From IMG/VR virus record IMGVR_UViG_3300027733_000191, positions 1 through 25,210 of that record: DNA of 25,210 nt; one strand, written 5' to 3'. This DNA comes from a virus. The position numbers and the translations under genes are program-made. Below, one piece after another: positions 13,821 through 20,504 of this stretch (position 1 is the stretch's first letter; the number at the start of each line of letters is the position of its first letter). The notes under the pieces are model-generated. The model made no database searches. It saw only the letters and a program-made list of their open reading frames with translations, and was not told the DNA's origin.

Positions 13821-14425
13821 TATGGTTCTATAATTATTGGTTGCCCACCGATGTTTAAATATGCTTGACAAATTTCTTCAAGGCTCATATCATTCAAATC
13901 GTACATTACTGGAATCTCTTTATGTTCCGGTATTCCAAAATCGCAAGTGTCAATTAATGCGGTGTCTTTGTATTCGCTAACCATTGTTAAAACTTGGTCG
14001 TAGTTCAATATTGAATTGAATACAAAATTAGATTGCTTAGGTGTGTATTGTACCTCAATGATATGTCCTAATGTATCGTGAATGGTGCTTACTGCATAAT
14101 CAACTGAATGTCCTAATCTGTTACAATAATAAATTGCTTCTATTAGTTTATCAAATTCGCTATTATTATTAGGAGTTGAAGGATGAAAAGTTTTTTTCAT
14201 GTATTGGATAAACCAATCCAAGTGATTAGGTCTTTTCATTAACATACTTTCGTAGATGTCGCTGAACATCTTTTGTGCTGTTTCAACTTCATTAAGGGTA
14301 TTAAGCATCACTAATGCTATTCCTAATTGCGCTTGATAGTTTGGAGTTGTAAAGACTTCATCATCTTCATTTAATTCTTGAAAGTTGCGTATTAGGCATT
14401 CCTTAGTAGTTTGGCGTGTGTTCAT
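13820..14425 (-). CDS. Unknown phage protein, 201 aa
   Basis: It encodes 201 aa. It is acidic (..LNEDDEVFTTPNYQAQLGIALVMLNTLNE..), mostly helical in the first 130 residues and strand-rich afterwards, and ends ..SLEEICQAYLNIGGQPIIIEP. It has no signal, membrane segment or zinc motif. I recognise no family. Its stop is coupled to the 87-aa gene. It is the largest unknown in the early operon, so a metabolic or host-takeover role is possible, but the sequence gives no clue to chemistry. Confidence 0.55.
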   Translation of the reverse strand: MNTRQTTKECLIRNFQELNEDDEVFTTPNYQAQLGIALVMLNTLNEVETAQKMFSDIYESMLMKRPNHLDWFIQYMKKTFHPSTPNNNSEFDKLIEAIYYCNRLGHSVDYAVSTIHDTLGHIIEVQYTPKQSNFVFNSILNYDQVLTMVSEYKDTALIDTCDFGIPEHKEIPVMYDLNDMSLEEICQAYLNIGGQPIIIEP

Positions 14426-14426
14426 T

Positions 14427-14654
14427 TTAGTTTAGATTTAAAGTTTGATATGAATTGATTTGATTTAATTTGATTGTTAATTCTTTTAGTAGCCTGTTAG
14501 CTTGGTATACCTTGCAAAAGGTGTTATCATCTATCGCAATGTTTCTAAGTCGCTGAACACGCTCATAACGTGCAAGGATAGTGTTTGATTTTGATTTGTT
14601 CTGCATGGTCGTAATTTGTTCGCCATACATCATTCGTCTTAGTAGTTTTTCCAT
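14427..14654 (-). CDS. Small basic helical protein, 75 aa
   Basis: It encodes 75 aa, strongly basic and helical (MEKLLRRMMYGEQ.., ..ILARYERVQRLRN.., ..VYQANRLLKELTIKLNQ). It is not recognised. It lies 1 nt before the 201-aa gene and 4 nt after the 60-aa gene. Nucleic-acid contact is plausible from charge alone. Confidence 0.5.
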   Translation of the reverse strand: MEKLLRRMMYGEQITTMQNKSKSNTILARYERVQRLRNIAIDDNTFCKVYQANRLLKELTIKLNQINSYQTLNLN

Positions 14655-14658
14655 TTTG

Positions 14659-14841
14659 TTATCTGATTTGTAATGCGGTTATAAATCTTGTAATTGAAAA
14701 TTTTTTGTTGAAATAAATAACCCAATAGTCAGGCGGTGTAAATCCAAATGTTGGGTCTCCCCATCTGCAATGGTCGATTAATTCAGGCATAATCTTTTCG
14801 ATGTATTCCTTTTCTTCTTTGGTGGCTAATGCTCTTTCCAT
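14659..14841 (-). CDS. Small unknown protein, 60 aa
   Basis: It encodes 60 aa: a charged N-terminal helix MERALATKEEKEYIEKIMPEL, then an aromatic-rich part HCRWGDPTFGFTPPDYWVIYF and a short basic end. It is not recognised. Tight spacing to both neighbours (4 nt each) supports it as a gene rather than a chance frame. Confidence 0.5.
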   Translation of the reverse strand: MERALATKEEKEYIEKIMPELIDHCRWGDPTFGFTPPDYWVIYFNKKFSITRFITALQIR

Positions 14842-14845
14842 AATT

Positions 14846-15079
14846 TTAGTGTTCGATTAATTGGTTAATTTTGATTTCTTTGGTTAATGGTTCGGTAAAG
14901 TTTGCGTGCTTTTTAAAGTAGCTTAGGAATGAATCTGTGGTCAATTTAGGGCTATTGTTTACTGCCCACCTTTGAATGGTTCGCTCATTGCATCCCAAAT
15001 CTAAACTTAATTTAATTCGTAAGTTGTAGTCGGTTGCTAACTGGTCTCGGTTCTTTTTTGTCATTTCTGTTCGTGTCAT
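14846..15079 (-). CDS. Small helix-turn-helix protein (Cro/repressor-like size), 77 aa
   Basis: It encodes 77 aa. ..YNLRIKLSLDLGCNERTIQRWAVNNS.. (residues about 18-44) fits a helix-turn-helix: a first helix, a short turn LGCN, and a recognition helix RTIQRW. The C-terminal half is helical. It lies second after the promoter with the inverted repeat at 15410-15427, so it is a candidate regulator of that promoter. Two in-frame Met near the start (MTRTEM) leave the exact start open. Confidence 0.6.
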   Translation of the reverse strand: MTRTEMTKKNRDQLATDYNLRIKLSLDLGCNERTIQRWAVNNSPKLTTDSFLSYFKKHANFTEPLTKEIKINQLIEH

Positions 15080-15080
15080 A

Positions 15081-15353
15081 TTAGTCTTGTATTTTATTTA
15101 ATCGTGCGGTGCTTGCATCGTAGCTAAGTGTGCATAGGTCTTTACTCAATCCATCGTGCCAAGATGTATTGTCATCTATGTTTTTGATTGCTTTCCATGC
15201 TGCTCTCATTGCTTGCTTTGCTTCGCCTATTGTGTCATAATGAACATAAAAAGAGTTAAACATTCCATTTTCTTTTTGAGTGTAATTACTTAATGCGTTT
15301 AATAATCTAAAATTACCTCCGATTTGTCCTGTGATGTGAATTTGTGCTTTCAT
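15081..15353 (-). CDS. First gene of early operon, unknown, 90 aa
   Basis: I start it at the ATG at 15353 (MKAQIHITGQIGGNF); a TTG 54 nt upstream is less likely. It contains a strand-rich N-terminus and a helical middle GEAKQAMRAAWKAIKN, ending ..SYDASTARLNKIQD. It is the same kind of short early protein found first in many Bacteroidota phage early operons. It is not recognised at family level. The promoter/operator at 15405-15435 is 45-50 nt upstream, and its TAA lies beside the HTH gene start. Confidence 0.6.
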   Translation of the reverse strand: MKAQIHITGQIGGNFRLLNALSNYTQKENGMFNSFYVHYDTIGEAKQAMRAAWKAIKNIDDNTSWHDGLSKDLCTLSYDASTARLNKIQD

Positions 15354-15404
15354 TTTGTTTTGATTTAATTGGTTAATAATTATTTTGTTTCGTTTATCTG
15401 AGTT

Positions 15405-15435
15405 CAAAAGTCGTAGTTTTATACGACACTACAAA
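15405..15435 (-). promoter_or_regulatory. Early promoter with embedded palindromic operator
   Basis: Minus strand: TTTG (15435-15432), a 19-nt spacer, then GACTTTTG (15412-15405), a near match to TAnnTTTG. A perfect inverted repeat GTCGTA-N6-TACGAC (15427-15410) lies across the spacer and the -7 element, exactly where a repressor would block polymerase. The HTH protein encoded 330 nt downstream is the natural candidate binder. No second copy of the palindrome was noticed. Confidence 0.6.
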
Positions 15436-15498
15436 ACATTGAATGAAAATAAATCATAACTTGCTATAAATCAAGCTAATATTTTTTAGACTAAACGT

Positions 15499-15529
15499 AA
15501 AAAAGCCCCAAAATGTAACTTTTGAGGCT
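15499..15529 (-). terminator. Rho-independent terminator (minus)
   Basis: AGCCTCAAAA pairs with TTTTGGGGCT (10 bp with one U-G) around a 6-nt loop, followed by six U. It ends the transcript carrying the spanin-like gene and the structured RNA, and insulates the early promoter downstream. Its closing AGCCU/GGGCU matches the terminator at 16091-16115. Confidence 0.82.
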
Positions 15530-15530
15530 C

Positions 15531-15641
15531 GCCACTTACGATTGGCTAGTCTATTTGTGCTATGCTTTACCATATCGCCTGACTACCTTTACGATTTGCA
15601 CGTCTGCAACCAATATTTTTCAGTTGTTCGAAATTACCGAA
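15531..15641 (-). ncRNA. Candidate structured non-coding RNA upstream of the terminator
   Basis: Between the spanin-like stop and the terminator lie about 110 nt with no ORF but nested pairing: a hairpin GTTCG/CGAAC (15642-15626), a closing helix ATTGG/CCAAT (15614-15610 with 15545-15541), a hairpin TTGCA-GACG-TGCAA (15609-15596), a helix TAGTC/GACTA (15585-15581 with 15551-15547) and an inner GC(GA)TATG/CATAGC hairpin. The whole reads as a multibranch RNA of about 74 nt with its own terminator. It is not a tRNA: no T-arm is found. It could be a small RNA, a structured 3' UTR or a decoy. Confidence 0.45.
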
Positions 15642-16076
15642 CTACTCATTCTTTTTGTGAGGTTTTAGTAGGTATAATCCTAAAAACATAGCTAAAAAGC
15701 CAATGACAGCAAACCAATCTCTTGCTTTTATGTATAAACTCTCCCACCATTCTAATTTTTTAATCTTTGTCGGCACTTGCACCTGGACTAATTTTATTTT
15801 ATAGATAGTATCTGACTTGCATTGACCTTGTATGTATATCTTTTCGCCTATTTTTTTATAACGAATTTCTAAGCGGTCTTTAATAATCGTGAATGAATCA
15901 ATACTTGAATTGAAGAATGTATCTACTTTGATTGCTTTGATAACGATTGTATCGTGAACTAATACTGAATATGGAATACTATCAGTTATGCAGAACTTTT
16001 CTATTGCTTTTTTCTTTGTGTATAGGCAGCCCGATAATAACCAAGTGATACAAACTATTGATATAATGTTTTTCAT
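15642..16076 (-). CDS. Lipoprotein with C-terminal membrane anchor, candidate unimolecular spanin, 144 aa
   Basis: The N-terminus MKNIISIVCITWLLSGCLY is a lipoprotein signal with lipobox LSGC (C17 lipidated after cleavage). The periplasmic part is strand-rich (..VLVHDTIVIKAIKVDTF..). The C-terminus has one membrane segment WFAVIGFLAMFLGLYLL (about residues 121-137) and a basic tail. An outer-membrane lipid anchor plus an inner-membrane C-terminal anchor is the topology of u-spanins such as T1 gp11, which fuse the envelope membranes at lysis. It sits alone between two terminators, near the lysozyme. The role is inferred from topology. Confidence 0.55.
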   Translation of the reverse strand: MKNIISIVCITWLLSGCLYTKKKAIEKFCITDSIPYSVLVHDTIVIKAIKVDTFFNSSIDSFTIIKDRLEIRYKKIGEKIYIQGQCKSDTIYKIKLVQVQVPTKIKKLEWWESLYIKARDWFAVIGFLAMFLGLYLLKPHKKNE

Positions 16077-16090
16077 GGCTCAAATATAAT

Positions 16091-16115
16091 AAAAAAGCCC
16101 CACTAATGTGAGGCT
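16091..16115 (-). terminator. Rho-independent terminator (minus)
   Basis: AGCCTCAC pairs with GTGGGGCT (8 bp with one U-G) around a 4-nt loop ATTA, followed by at least five U. It lies 70 nt after the metallophosphoesterase stop and 15 nt before the spanin-like ATG, so the latter needs its own promoter or read-through. Confidence 0.82.
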
Positions 16116-16184
16116 CTTTAACCAAATAATTAAATCAAATGAAAAAACGAAAACTACTGTTGCAAATATACTTGTTTTTACAAA

Positions 16185-17174
16185 CTAAAAAACTTTTCCT
16201 TCTATTATTGATTTTAAATTGAAATTATAATCTCCTTTGTCATTCAGCTCTAAATATCCAAATCCATGTGTCCACATATTGATTGGCATATAAGCAGGAT
16301 GCAAGTCACATAAACAACCGATTGAGAAACATGAATATGGATGTTCATCTAAATTCTTACCCATGTCTTTTGTTTCTCTGTGAAAGTGCGAAGTTACTGC
16401 GCTTTTATTCAATTTCAATCTTAATGAACGTGCAGGATTTACACCGCCACTTGTTAATCCAGTTTCGTGACCATGAAATATGGCTAACTTACCTGCATAG
16501 ATATATTGAGTTGAATCTACTTTGATTATGTTTAAATCTCTTAGCTTTAAAAGTTCATGCAGTTTTATAAATTCAATGTCATATACTTCAGGTGCTTTCT
16601 GCATAATGTATTTATCATATCTTAAATCATGGTTGCCATAACTCCATACTATTAGTGCTTTTGGAAACATTGCCCTCAAACCTTTTAAGAATACACTGGT
16701 GCAATCAATCTCATATTTGACTGACCTCTTTCTCATGTCCTTTTCGTGTCGTGAAATAGTCGCAAAATCAATTAAATCCCCATTGATTATGATAGTATCA
16801 ACTTCTTGGTCCAATCCATATTCTAATGCTGCAAATACTGCATCATCATTATGATAAGGAATGTGTAAATCACTTATTATTAAAATCTTTTTACTTGCTT
16901 TTGGTAGTTTGTAAGGGTGTATTCTTTCACTTTCGCCTTTTGGCAAATCTTTTTTTAGTGCTTCAAATTCTTTGCGAAATTCAACATGATTTTCTTTTCT
17001 ATGTCTATCTCCATTTGCACCTTTCAAAGTTCTTATGTGAGTTCTTACTTGTTCAAGATTTGTATAAACACTTTTATTTTCAGCATAAATCTTCTTAGCC
17101 AAAGTCAAATTCGGAGTGTTTGGGAACTTCATTAAATACTCTTTTGCTATGTCTGATTTTATAGTGCCTTTCAT
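16185..17174 (-). CDS. Calcineurin-like metallophosphoesterase, 329 aa
   Basis: The start is taken at the ATG at 17174 (MKGTIKSDIAK); a TTG 12 nt upstream overlaps the preceding gene. Metal-binding motifs are in the order expected for the family: DLH (102-104), GDLID (132-136), GNHD (180-183), FHGH (233-236) and SHFH (262-265). The fold hydrolyses phosphoester bonds; phage members are variously nucleases or nucleotide phosphatases. About 95 residues precede the domain, helical and basic with ..LEQVRTHIRTLKG.., which could bind nucleic acid. All metal ligands appear intact. It sits between an acidic 73-aa gene and a terminator. Confidence 0.85.
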   Translation of the reverse strand: MKGTIKSDIAKEYLMKFPNTPNLTLAKKIYAENKSVYTNLEQVRTHIRTLKGANGDRHRKENHVEFRKEFEALKKDLPKGESERIHPYKLPKASKKILIISDLHIPYHNDDAVFAALEYGLDQEVDTIIINGDLIDFATISRHEKDMRKRSVKYEIDCTSVFLKGLRAMFPKALIVWSYGNHDLRYDKYIMQKAPEVYDIEFIKLHELLKLRDLNIIKVDSTQYIYAGKLAIFHGHETGLTSGGVNPARSLRLKLNKSAVTSHFHRETKDMGKNLDEHPYSCFSIGCLCDLHPAYMPINMWTHGFGYLELNDKGDYNFNLKSIIEGKVF

Positions 17175-17175
17175 A

Positions 17176-17397
17176 TTAGTCTTCAATGTTTACCTCATAA
17201 ATTGATTTCAATGAAAAGTGAACAAGTTTTAATGCCATTCTTTTAATATCTGCAACCATTTCTCTATCTTCATCTGATAACATAACTGTATCAATAGTAT
17301 CAACCATTTGATAAGCATAAGTTGATGAAGATATTATCTCTGAATGTGTTTCGCCTTCCTCATATACTACTTCTTCTAAATCTGTTGAAGTTTCCAT
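17176..17397 (-). CDS. Small acidic unknown protein, 73 aa
   Basis: I start it at ATG 17397 (METSTDLEEVVYEEG); a TTG-started version to 17427 overlaps another small ORF. It is acidic at the N-terminus and helical afterwards (..MLSDEDREMVADIKRMALKLVHFSLKSIYE..). It is not recognised. Its TAA lies 1 nt before the phosphoesterase ATG, so the two are probably co-translated. Confidence 0.55.
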   Translation of the reverse strand: METSTDLEEVVYEEGETHSEIISSSTYAYQMVDTIDTVMLSDEDREMVADIKRMALKLVHFSLKSIYEVNIED

Positions 17398-17467
17398 AAA
17401 TATCCTCGTCTGTATAATTTGGTTCAATCAAAGGTATTTCAATAATGTTTATTTCTTCAACTATCAT
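17360..17467 (-). CDS. Possible 35-aa ORF overlapping the acidic gene
   Basis: ATG at 17467 opens MIVEEINIIEIPLIEPNYTD.. for 35 codons to a TGA at 17362-17360, overlapping the start of the 73-aa gene in the other frame. The first 23 residues look like protein and have AT-ending codons. The last part (..NRFRRSSI) looks like a shadow of the overlapping gene. It may be a true small gene, or the 5' end of the 73-aa gene separated by a frameshift. Confidence 0.35.
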   Translation of the reverse strand: MIVEEINIIEIPLIEPNYTDEDIYGNFNRFRRSSI

Positions 17468-17480
17468 TTTTATATTATTG

Positions 17481-17909
17481 TTAAGTATAGAATAGTTGTG
17501 ATTCTTCTTTTCGCCTATTAACTAAGCCTTGTAAGACCTTTCCGCCACCAGTTGTGTAGTGTGTTTGCCACCATTGTTTAAGGTCCTTAGACTTACTATT
17601 AACCAAGTTAAATAATGTTTCAGATTTTCCGCAATTCCAAACGAATGAAACTAAGGCATCAAATTGATACTGGGTTAAATCTATCTTGATATTCTTATTT
17701 ACTATCGCTTCAAATTGTGGCAATAAATCCATAAGTAAGTCTTCAGCTTGTTGCTGTGTTATCTTATCTCCTAACTTGATTTTAGAACCATCTTTATAAA
17801 AGGTATTTCCATAACCAATAGTTACAATATTTGCAGGGCAAGTATAAGCAGTTAGTTTGCAGCCCTCAAATTTTTTAATTAATGCAATCCCTTTAATTCC
17901 CGTTTTCAT
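17481..17909 (-). CDS. GH24 phage lysozyme (endolysin), 142 aa
   Basis: This is a T4/lambdoid-type muramidase that cuts peptidoglycan at lysis. The N-terminus IALIKKFEGCKLTAYTCPAN.. VTIGYGNT by position carries catalytic E15, then C24 and T30 at the spacing of T4 E11-D20-T26; the Asp position is Cys, as in some GH24 members. Other family marks are ..QFDALVSFVWNCG.. and GLVNRRKEE near the end. There is no signal peptide, so it needs a holin. It overlaps the 67-aa holin candidate by 17 nt. Confidence 0.88.
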   Translation of the reverse strand: MKTGIKGIALIKKFEGCKLTAYTCPANIVTIGYGNTFYKDGSKIKLGDKITQQQAEDLLMDLLPQFEAIVNKNIKIDLTQYQFDALVSFVWNCGKSETLFNLVNSKSKDLKQWWQTHYTTGGGKVLQGLVNRRKEESQLFYT

Positions 17910-18096
17910 TGCTAAATAAATTTGTTAGTTCATCTATAACTGCACCGCCTACTAATATCCAAAAAGCTATCTTTTCATTGCCATTTACATAAGCAGAAAC
18001 CGAAATAGTCGCTAATATTGATTTAATAGCTAATAACCATTTCTTGACATTCTTAGGTGTAGGCTCAAAGTAGTTTTTAATTGATATTTTTTTCAT
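17893..18096 (-). CDS. Holin-like membrane protein, 67 aa
   Basis: It encodes 67 aa with two hydrophobic stretches, WLLAIKSILATISVSAYV and KIAFWILVGGAVIDELT, separated by a short NGNEK turn, and a polar N-terminus (..NYFEPTPKNVKKW). The size, two membrane segments and position overlapping the lysozyme gene fit a small holin. AAGGAG lies 5 nt before the ATG, though it also encodes the end of the upstream gene. Holin identity rests on context. Confidence 0.6.
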   Translation of the reverse strand: MKKISIKNYFEPTPKNVKKWLLAIKSILATISVSAYVNGNEKIAFWILVGGAVIDELTNLFSNENGN

Positions 18097-18458
18097 CTTA
18101 ACTCCTTAAATGTTTGCTCAAATCCAAATGATTTAATAAAAAAATAAGTTACGATTACTGACATCATTGTTGAGATAAAGCTATGTAGTATCTCATCATA
18201 AGAATAACTCAAACAAACGCAAGCTAAGGCATCAAAAATGAACTCTATTATTTTAATTCGATGTCCACCATCATTCGGGAATGTGTTATCCCAATAGCCT
18301 TTCTTATTTCGTGTAAATCTTGCATACGACCACCACTCACTATAACCATGTTTCTCATATAATGAATCGAATAAAATTATACACTCAAATAATGCTCTGC
18401 AATACCCTGCAATCAATGCGAATAGTACACCTAATATCATGTAGTCAAACTGGATCAT
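18093..18458 (-). CDS. Membrane protein of the lysis region, 121 aa
   Basis: It encodes 121 aa with membrane segments at both ends (residues about 5-25, and about 77-112 as one or two helices) and a polar middle with YEKHGYSEWWSYARFTRN. It overlaps the 67-aa holin-like gene and the 64-aa membrane gene (ATG-stop overlaps). Its position suggests a holin partner or antiholin, but membrane location is all that the sequence shows. Confidence 0.55.
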   Translation of the reverse strand: MIQFDYMILGVLFALIAGYCRALFECIILFDSLYEKHGYSEWWSYARFTRNKKGYWDNTFPNDGGHRIKIIEFIFDALACVCLSYSYDEILHSFISTMMSVIVTYFFIKSFGFEQTFKELR

Positions 18459-18649
18459 TTTTTTAATCCCTTTTCAAAATCATCAATAGATTTATCGGTA
18501 ATTAATTTAATTACCCAAGTGCAAAAACGATATGCCCAATAAATAATCGTACATATTGAAGCTATTGAAGCAAATAAAAAGTTGTGTTTCTCAAGCAAGG
18601 CTACAAAGCCTACTAATGATACTAATATGTCTAAGAATCTATGAGGCAT
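18455..18649 (-). CDS. Small membrane protein of the lysis region, 64 aa
   Basis: It encodes 64 aa with a hydrophobic stretch from about residue 6 to 50 (..ILVSLVGFVALLEKHNFLFASIASICTIIYWAYRFC..), enough for two membrane helices, and a charged C-terminus DKSIDDFEKGLKK. It is an alternative holin candidate to the 67-aa protein. It overlaps the 121-aa gene by 4 nt. Confidence 0.55.
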   Translation of the reverse strand: MPHRFLDILVSLVGFVALLEKHNFLFASIASICTIIYWAYRFCTWVIKLITDKSIDDFEKGLKK

Positions 18650-18657
18650 TTTGAGTT

Positions 18658-18858
18658 TTAAAATTTTGGTTTAACGTATTCTATCTGTGGTAAGTCCTTT
18701 ACCCATGCAAATTTTTCATCAGTTGTCTGTTCAACTTCTTCTGAAGTAATTATCCATATTCCATTGTCATCTTGCACAGGATTATAAGTGCAATTAGGTA
18801 TATATTCAATACCTATTAACTTATTCTTTTGCGTTGCTGTTAATTTATGTACTTTCAT
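18658..18858 (-). CDS. Small unknown protein, 66 aa
   Basis: It encodes 66 aa: ..IGIEYIPNCTYNPVQDDNGIWIITSEEVEQ.., soluble and strand-rich. Short proteins of this kind follow surface/tail genes in Bacteroidota phages, often virion-associated, but no function is known. Its ATG overlaps the LamG-like stop (TAATG). Confidence 0.55.
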   Translation of the reverse strand: MKVHKLTATQKNKLIGIEYIPNCTYNPVQDDNGIWIITSEEVEQTTDEKFAWVKDLPQIEYVKPKF

Positions 18859-19709
18859 TATACGTTACGACTTAGAGCTGTTTGAAATGCTTGAATACAA
18901 TTATAATAGACTAATTCTTCGGCTGCACTTAATGAGTTTGATGTCATTATATCTGCATAACAAAAAGTTTTAATTGAAAATGCTTGTACACCTCCACTAC
19001 TTTTTTTCACACCGCCAATAACTAATGTACTTGTATCGGTATTATTATATGAAAGATAGTTGAATGATTCTGTTTGACTTCCATTCCTATATACTTTATA
19101 ATTGTTTGAGGTCGTTCTATTCAATCTAATCAAACCATTTATACCAACTGATTGATAATTTGTTGCACCAAAATTTTCGTCATACTTATTACCACCAAAA
19201 AATTTAGTATTAGCACCTGACGTGTAGCCCATACCTATTTCAGTTGCCTTATATGTACTTGTGTCTAAATAGCCAATTTGTATTTCGTTATTTGCGACAT
19301 TTTCTCGAAAATAAACAGATAAACCATTGGCTGAATTTGATATTAAATTTTGAGGCACTTTTGTATCTGCATATCCATTAATGCCATTAAATTTAATACC
19401 ATTAGCATTTACAGTTGGGGCTGCTCCACTATATGTTAAATTATAGGTATTGCCTGAACTTGGTGTTTTTCCGTTAAAACTACAAGATGTTGATGTCCCA
19501 CCCACAAATAACCAAAAGGCTGTTAATCGAGTGTAAAAATCATAACTTGAATTGTTTGCACCTTGCCCTTTTAAGTCTTTATAAAGGTTATCTATTGCAG
19601 TTTTTTGAGTTGCATCTGTTATCCCTGCAACTGCTATAAACGCAGCAGCATCGGCATCTAAACCACCAAAGAATCGAGGGTTGCTTGCACCAATATAATT
19701 TCCAAACAT
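18858..19709 (-). CDS. LamG/concanavalin-like virion surface protein, 283 aa
   Basis: It encodes 283 aa, rich in Asn, Ser, Thr, Gly and Tyr. The N-terminal part (..DADAAAFIAVAGITDATQKTAID..) is a helical tail-associated module. The middle and C-terminal part (..CSFNGKTPSSGNTYNLTYSG.., ..IRLNRTTSNNYKVYRNGS..) has the strand pattern of a LamG/concanavalin sandwich, a common sugar-binding fold of phage fibres. The first 12 residues MFGNYIGASNPRF include no cleavable signal. It is probably a receptor-binding or decoration protein. It lies before the lysis genes. Confidence 0.6.
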   Translation of the reverse strand: MFGNYIGASNPRFFGGLDADAAAFIAVAGITDATQKTAIDNLYKDLKGQGANNSSYDFYTRLTAFWLFVGGTSTSCSFNGKTPSSGNTYNLTYSGAAPTVNANGIKFNGINGYADTKVPQNLISNSANGLSVYFRENVANNEIQIGYLDTSTYKATEIGMGYTSGANTKFFGGNKYDENFGATNYQSVGINGLIRLNRTTSNNYKVYRNGSQTESFNYLSYNNTDTSTLVIGGVKKSSGGVQAFSIKTFCYADIMTSNSLSAAEELVYYNCIQAFQTALSRNV

Positions 19710-19710
19710 A

Positions 19711-19977
19711 TTAGAAATATTTGATTATCGAACCACTTGCTAATTTTACTCGAGTAATTTTATAACCAGGGTCAGTTGGTAAATACATTCCTTGTTTAAT
19801 TGTTACTCCCGAAAGTCTTTTAGTTGTCAAAACATCGACATCGTTAATGTAAAATTCTGTAAATACACAATCTCCATTTACTACTATTGATTCAACTTGT
19901 AAGCCCGTGTAACTTGCGGTATCAGATACTATTCTAAAACCTCCTTGTCCACTAATTTTCTCTAATGCTGTACTCAT
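19711..19977 (-). CDS. Small virion-associated-type protein, 88 aa
   Basis: It encodes 88 aa, almost all strand (..TGLQVESIVVNGDCVFTEFYINDVDVL.., ..YKITRVKLASGSIIKYF), with a flexible N-terminus. The compositional pattern fits small beta proteins that sit next to phage tail/fibre genes. It is adjacent (1 nt) to the LamG-like gene, and may be a chaperone or a decoration subunit of it. The family is not recognised. Confidence 0.55.
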   Translation of the reverse strand: MSTALEKISGQGGFRIVSDTASYTGLQVESIVVNGDCVFTEFYINDVDVLTTKRLSGVTIKQGMYLPTDPGYKITRVKLASGSIIKYF

Positions 19978-19999
19978 AATTATATATATAAATTTTTGT

Positions 20000-20443
20000 T
20001 TAAATTGTTGGTATCTGACATCTGTCGTTCAATTCCATTAAGTCAAGTGCTATATCTAACTTCCATCCATCCACTATATCAGGAAAGCCCTCACGAACTT
20101 GTCCGAAGTTTACATCATATCTCACGTTAAAATAATCTTGATAAGTTGGATTATTCAATGCTGCAATTAAGTCACGACCTATGCTTAAAGTATCACTCAA
20201 TACATCTATTTCATTACTATTGTCTACTCTTTGAATATCTAAAATGTATAATGATAAATTCAAAGTAAACATTCTTTCACTCATTTGACTGTCGTTTACA
20301 TCGCACCAAACTAATGGATATTCTTCCTGTTCACTTGCACTTATCTCACTAATTTGCCCAAAAATAAAACTATTTATTTGTGCGTGGTTGTTGCAAATTG
20401 TTCTTATTATGTTTAGGACTTGGTTTAGTGTTATGAACTTCAT
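20000..20443 (-). CDS. Tail-completion/terminator-like protein, 147 aa
   Basis: It encodes 147 aa. Helix first (..LNQVLNIIRTICNNHAQIN..), then a repeated strand-helix-strand pattern (..MFTLNLSLYILDIQRVDNSN.., ..WKLDIALDLMELND). This matches the layout of gp-U/tail-terminator-like proteins of siphophages, which cap the tail tube and join the head. The position right after the connector supports it. The family call is from layout, not from a strict motif. Confidence 0.5.
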   Translation of the reverse strand: MKFITLNQVLNIIRTICNNHAQINSFIFGQISEISASEQEEYPLVWCDVNDSQMSERMFTLNLSLYILDIQRVDNSNEIDVLSDTLSIGRDLIAALNNPTYQDYFNVRYDVNFGQVREGFPDIVDGWKLDIALDLMELNDRCQIPTI

Positions 20444-20504
20444 TTTGTTGCTTTATAAATGCTTGTAATTTTTCGATGTTTGTCTTATTTATTCCCTTAT
20501 TCAT
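20370..20504 (-). CDS. Possible 44-aa basic ORF overlapping the tail-completion gene
   Basis: ATG at 20504 overlaps the connector stop as TAATG and opens a 44-codon frame (MNKGINKTNIEKLQAFIKQQ..) that runs 74 nt into the next gene. The first 20 codons are in otherwise empty DNA. The coupling is clean, but the later half looks like a shadow. Low-to-moderate support. Confidence 0.4.
   Translation of the reverse strand: MNKGINKTNIEKLQAFIKQQNEVHNTKPSPKHNKNNLQQPRTNK

Noticed and set aside
15541-15614. tRNA of about 74 nt
   Set aside because: The ends can pair over 7 bp with one wobble, but there is no T-arm with its conserved loop and no D-arm.
16163-16193. Promoter from TATATTTG at 16170-16163 upstream of the spanin-like gene
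   Set aside because: The nearest TTTG is only 10 nt away; nothing fits at 17-21 nt, and a terminator lies between it and the gene. The same applies to TATATTTG at 9404-9397 (13 nt).
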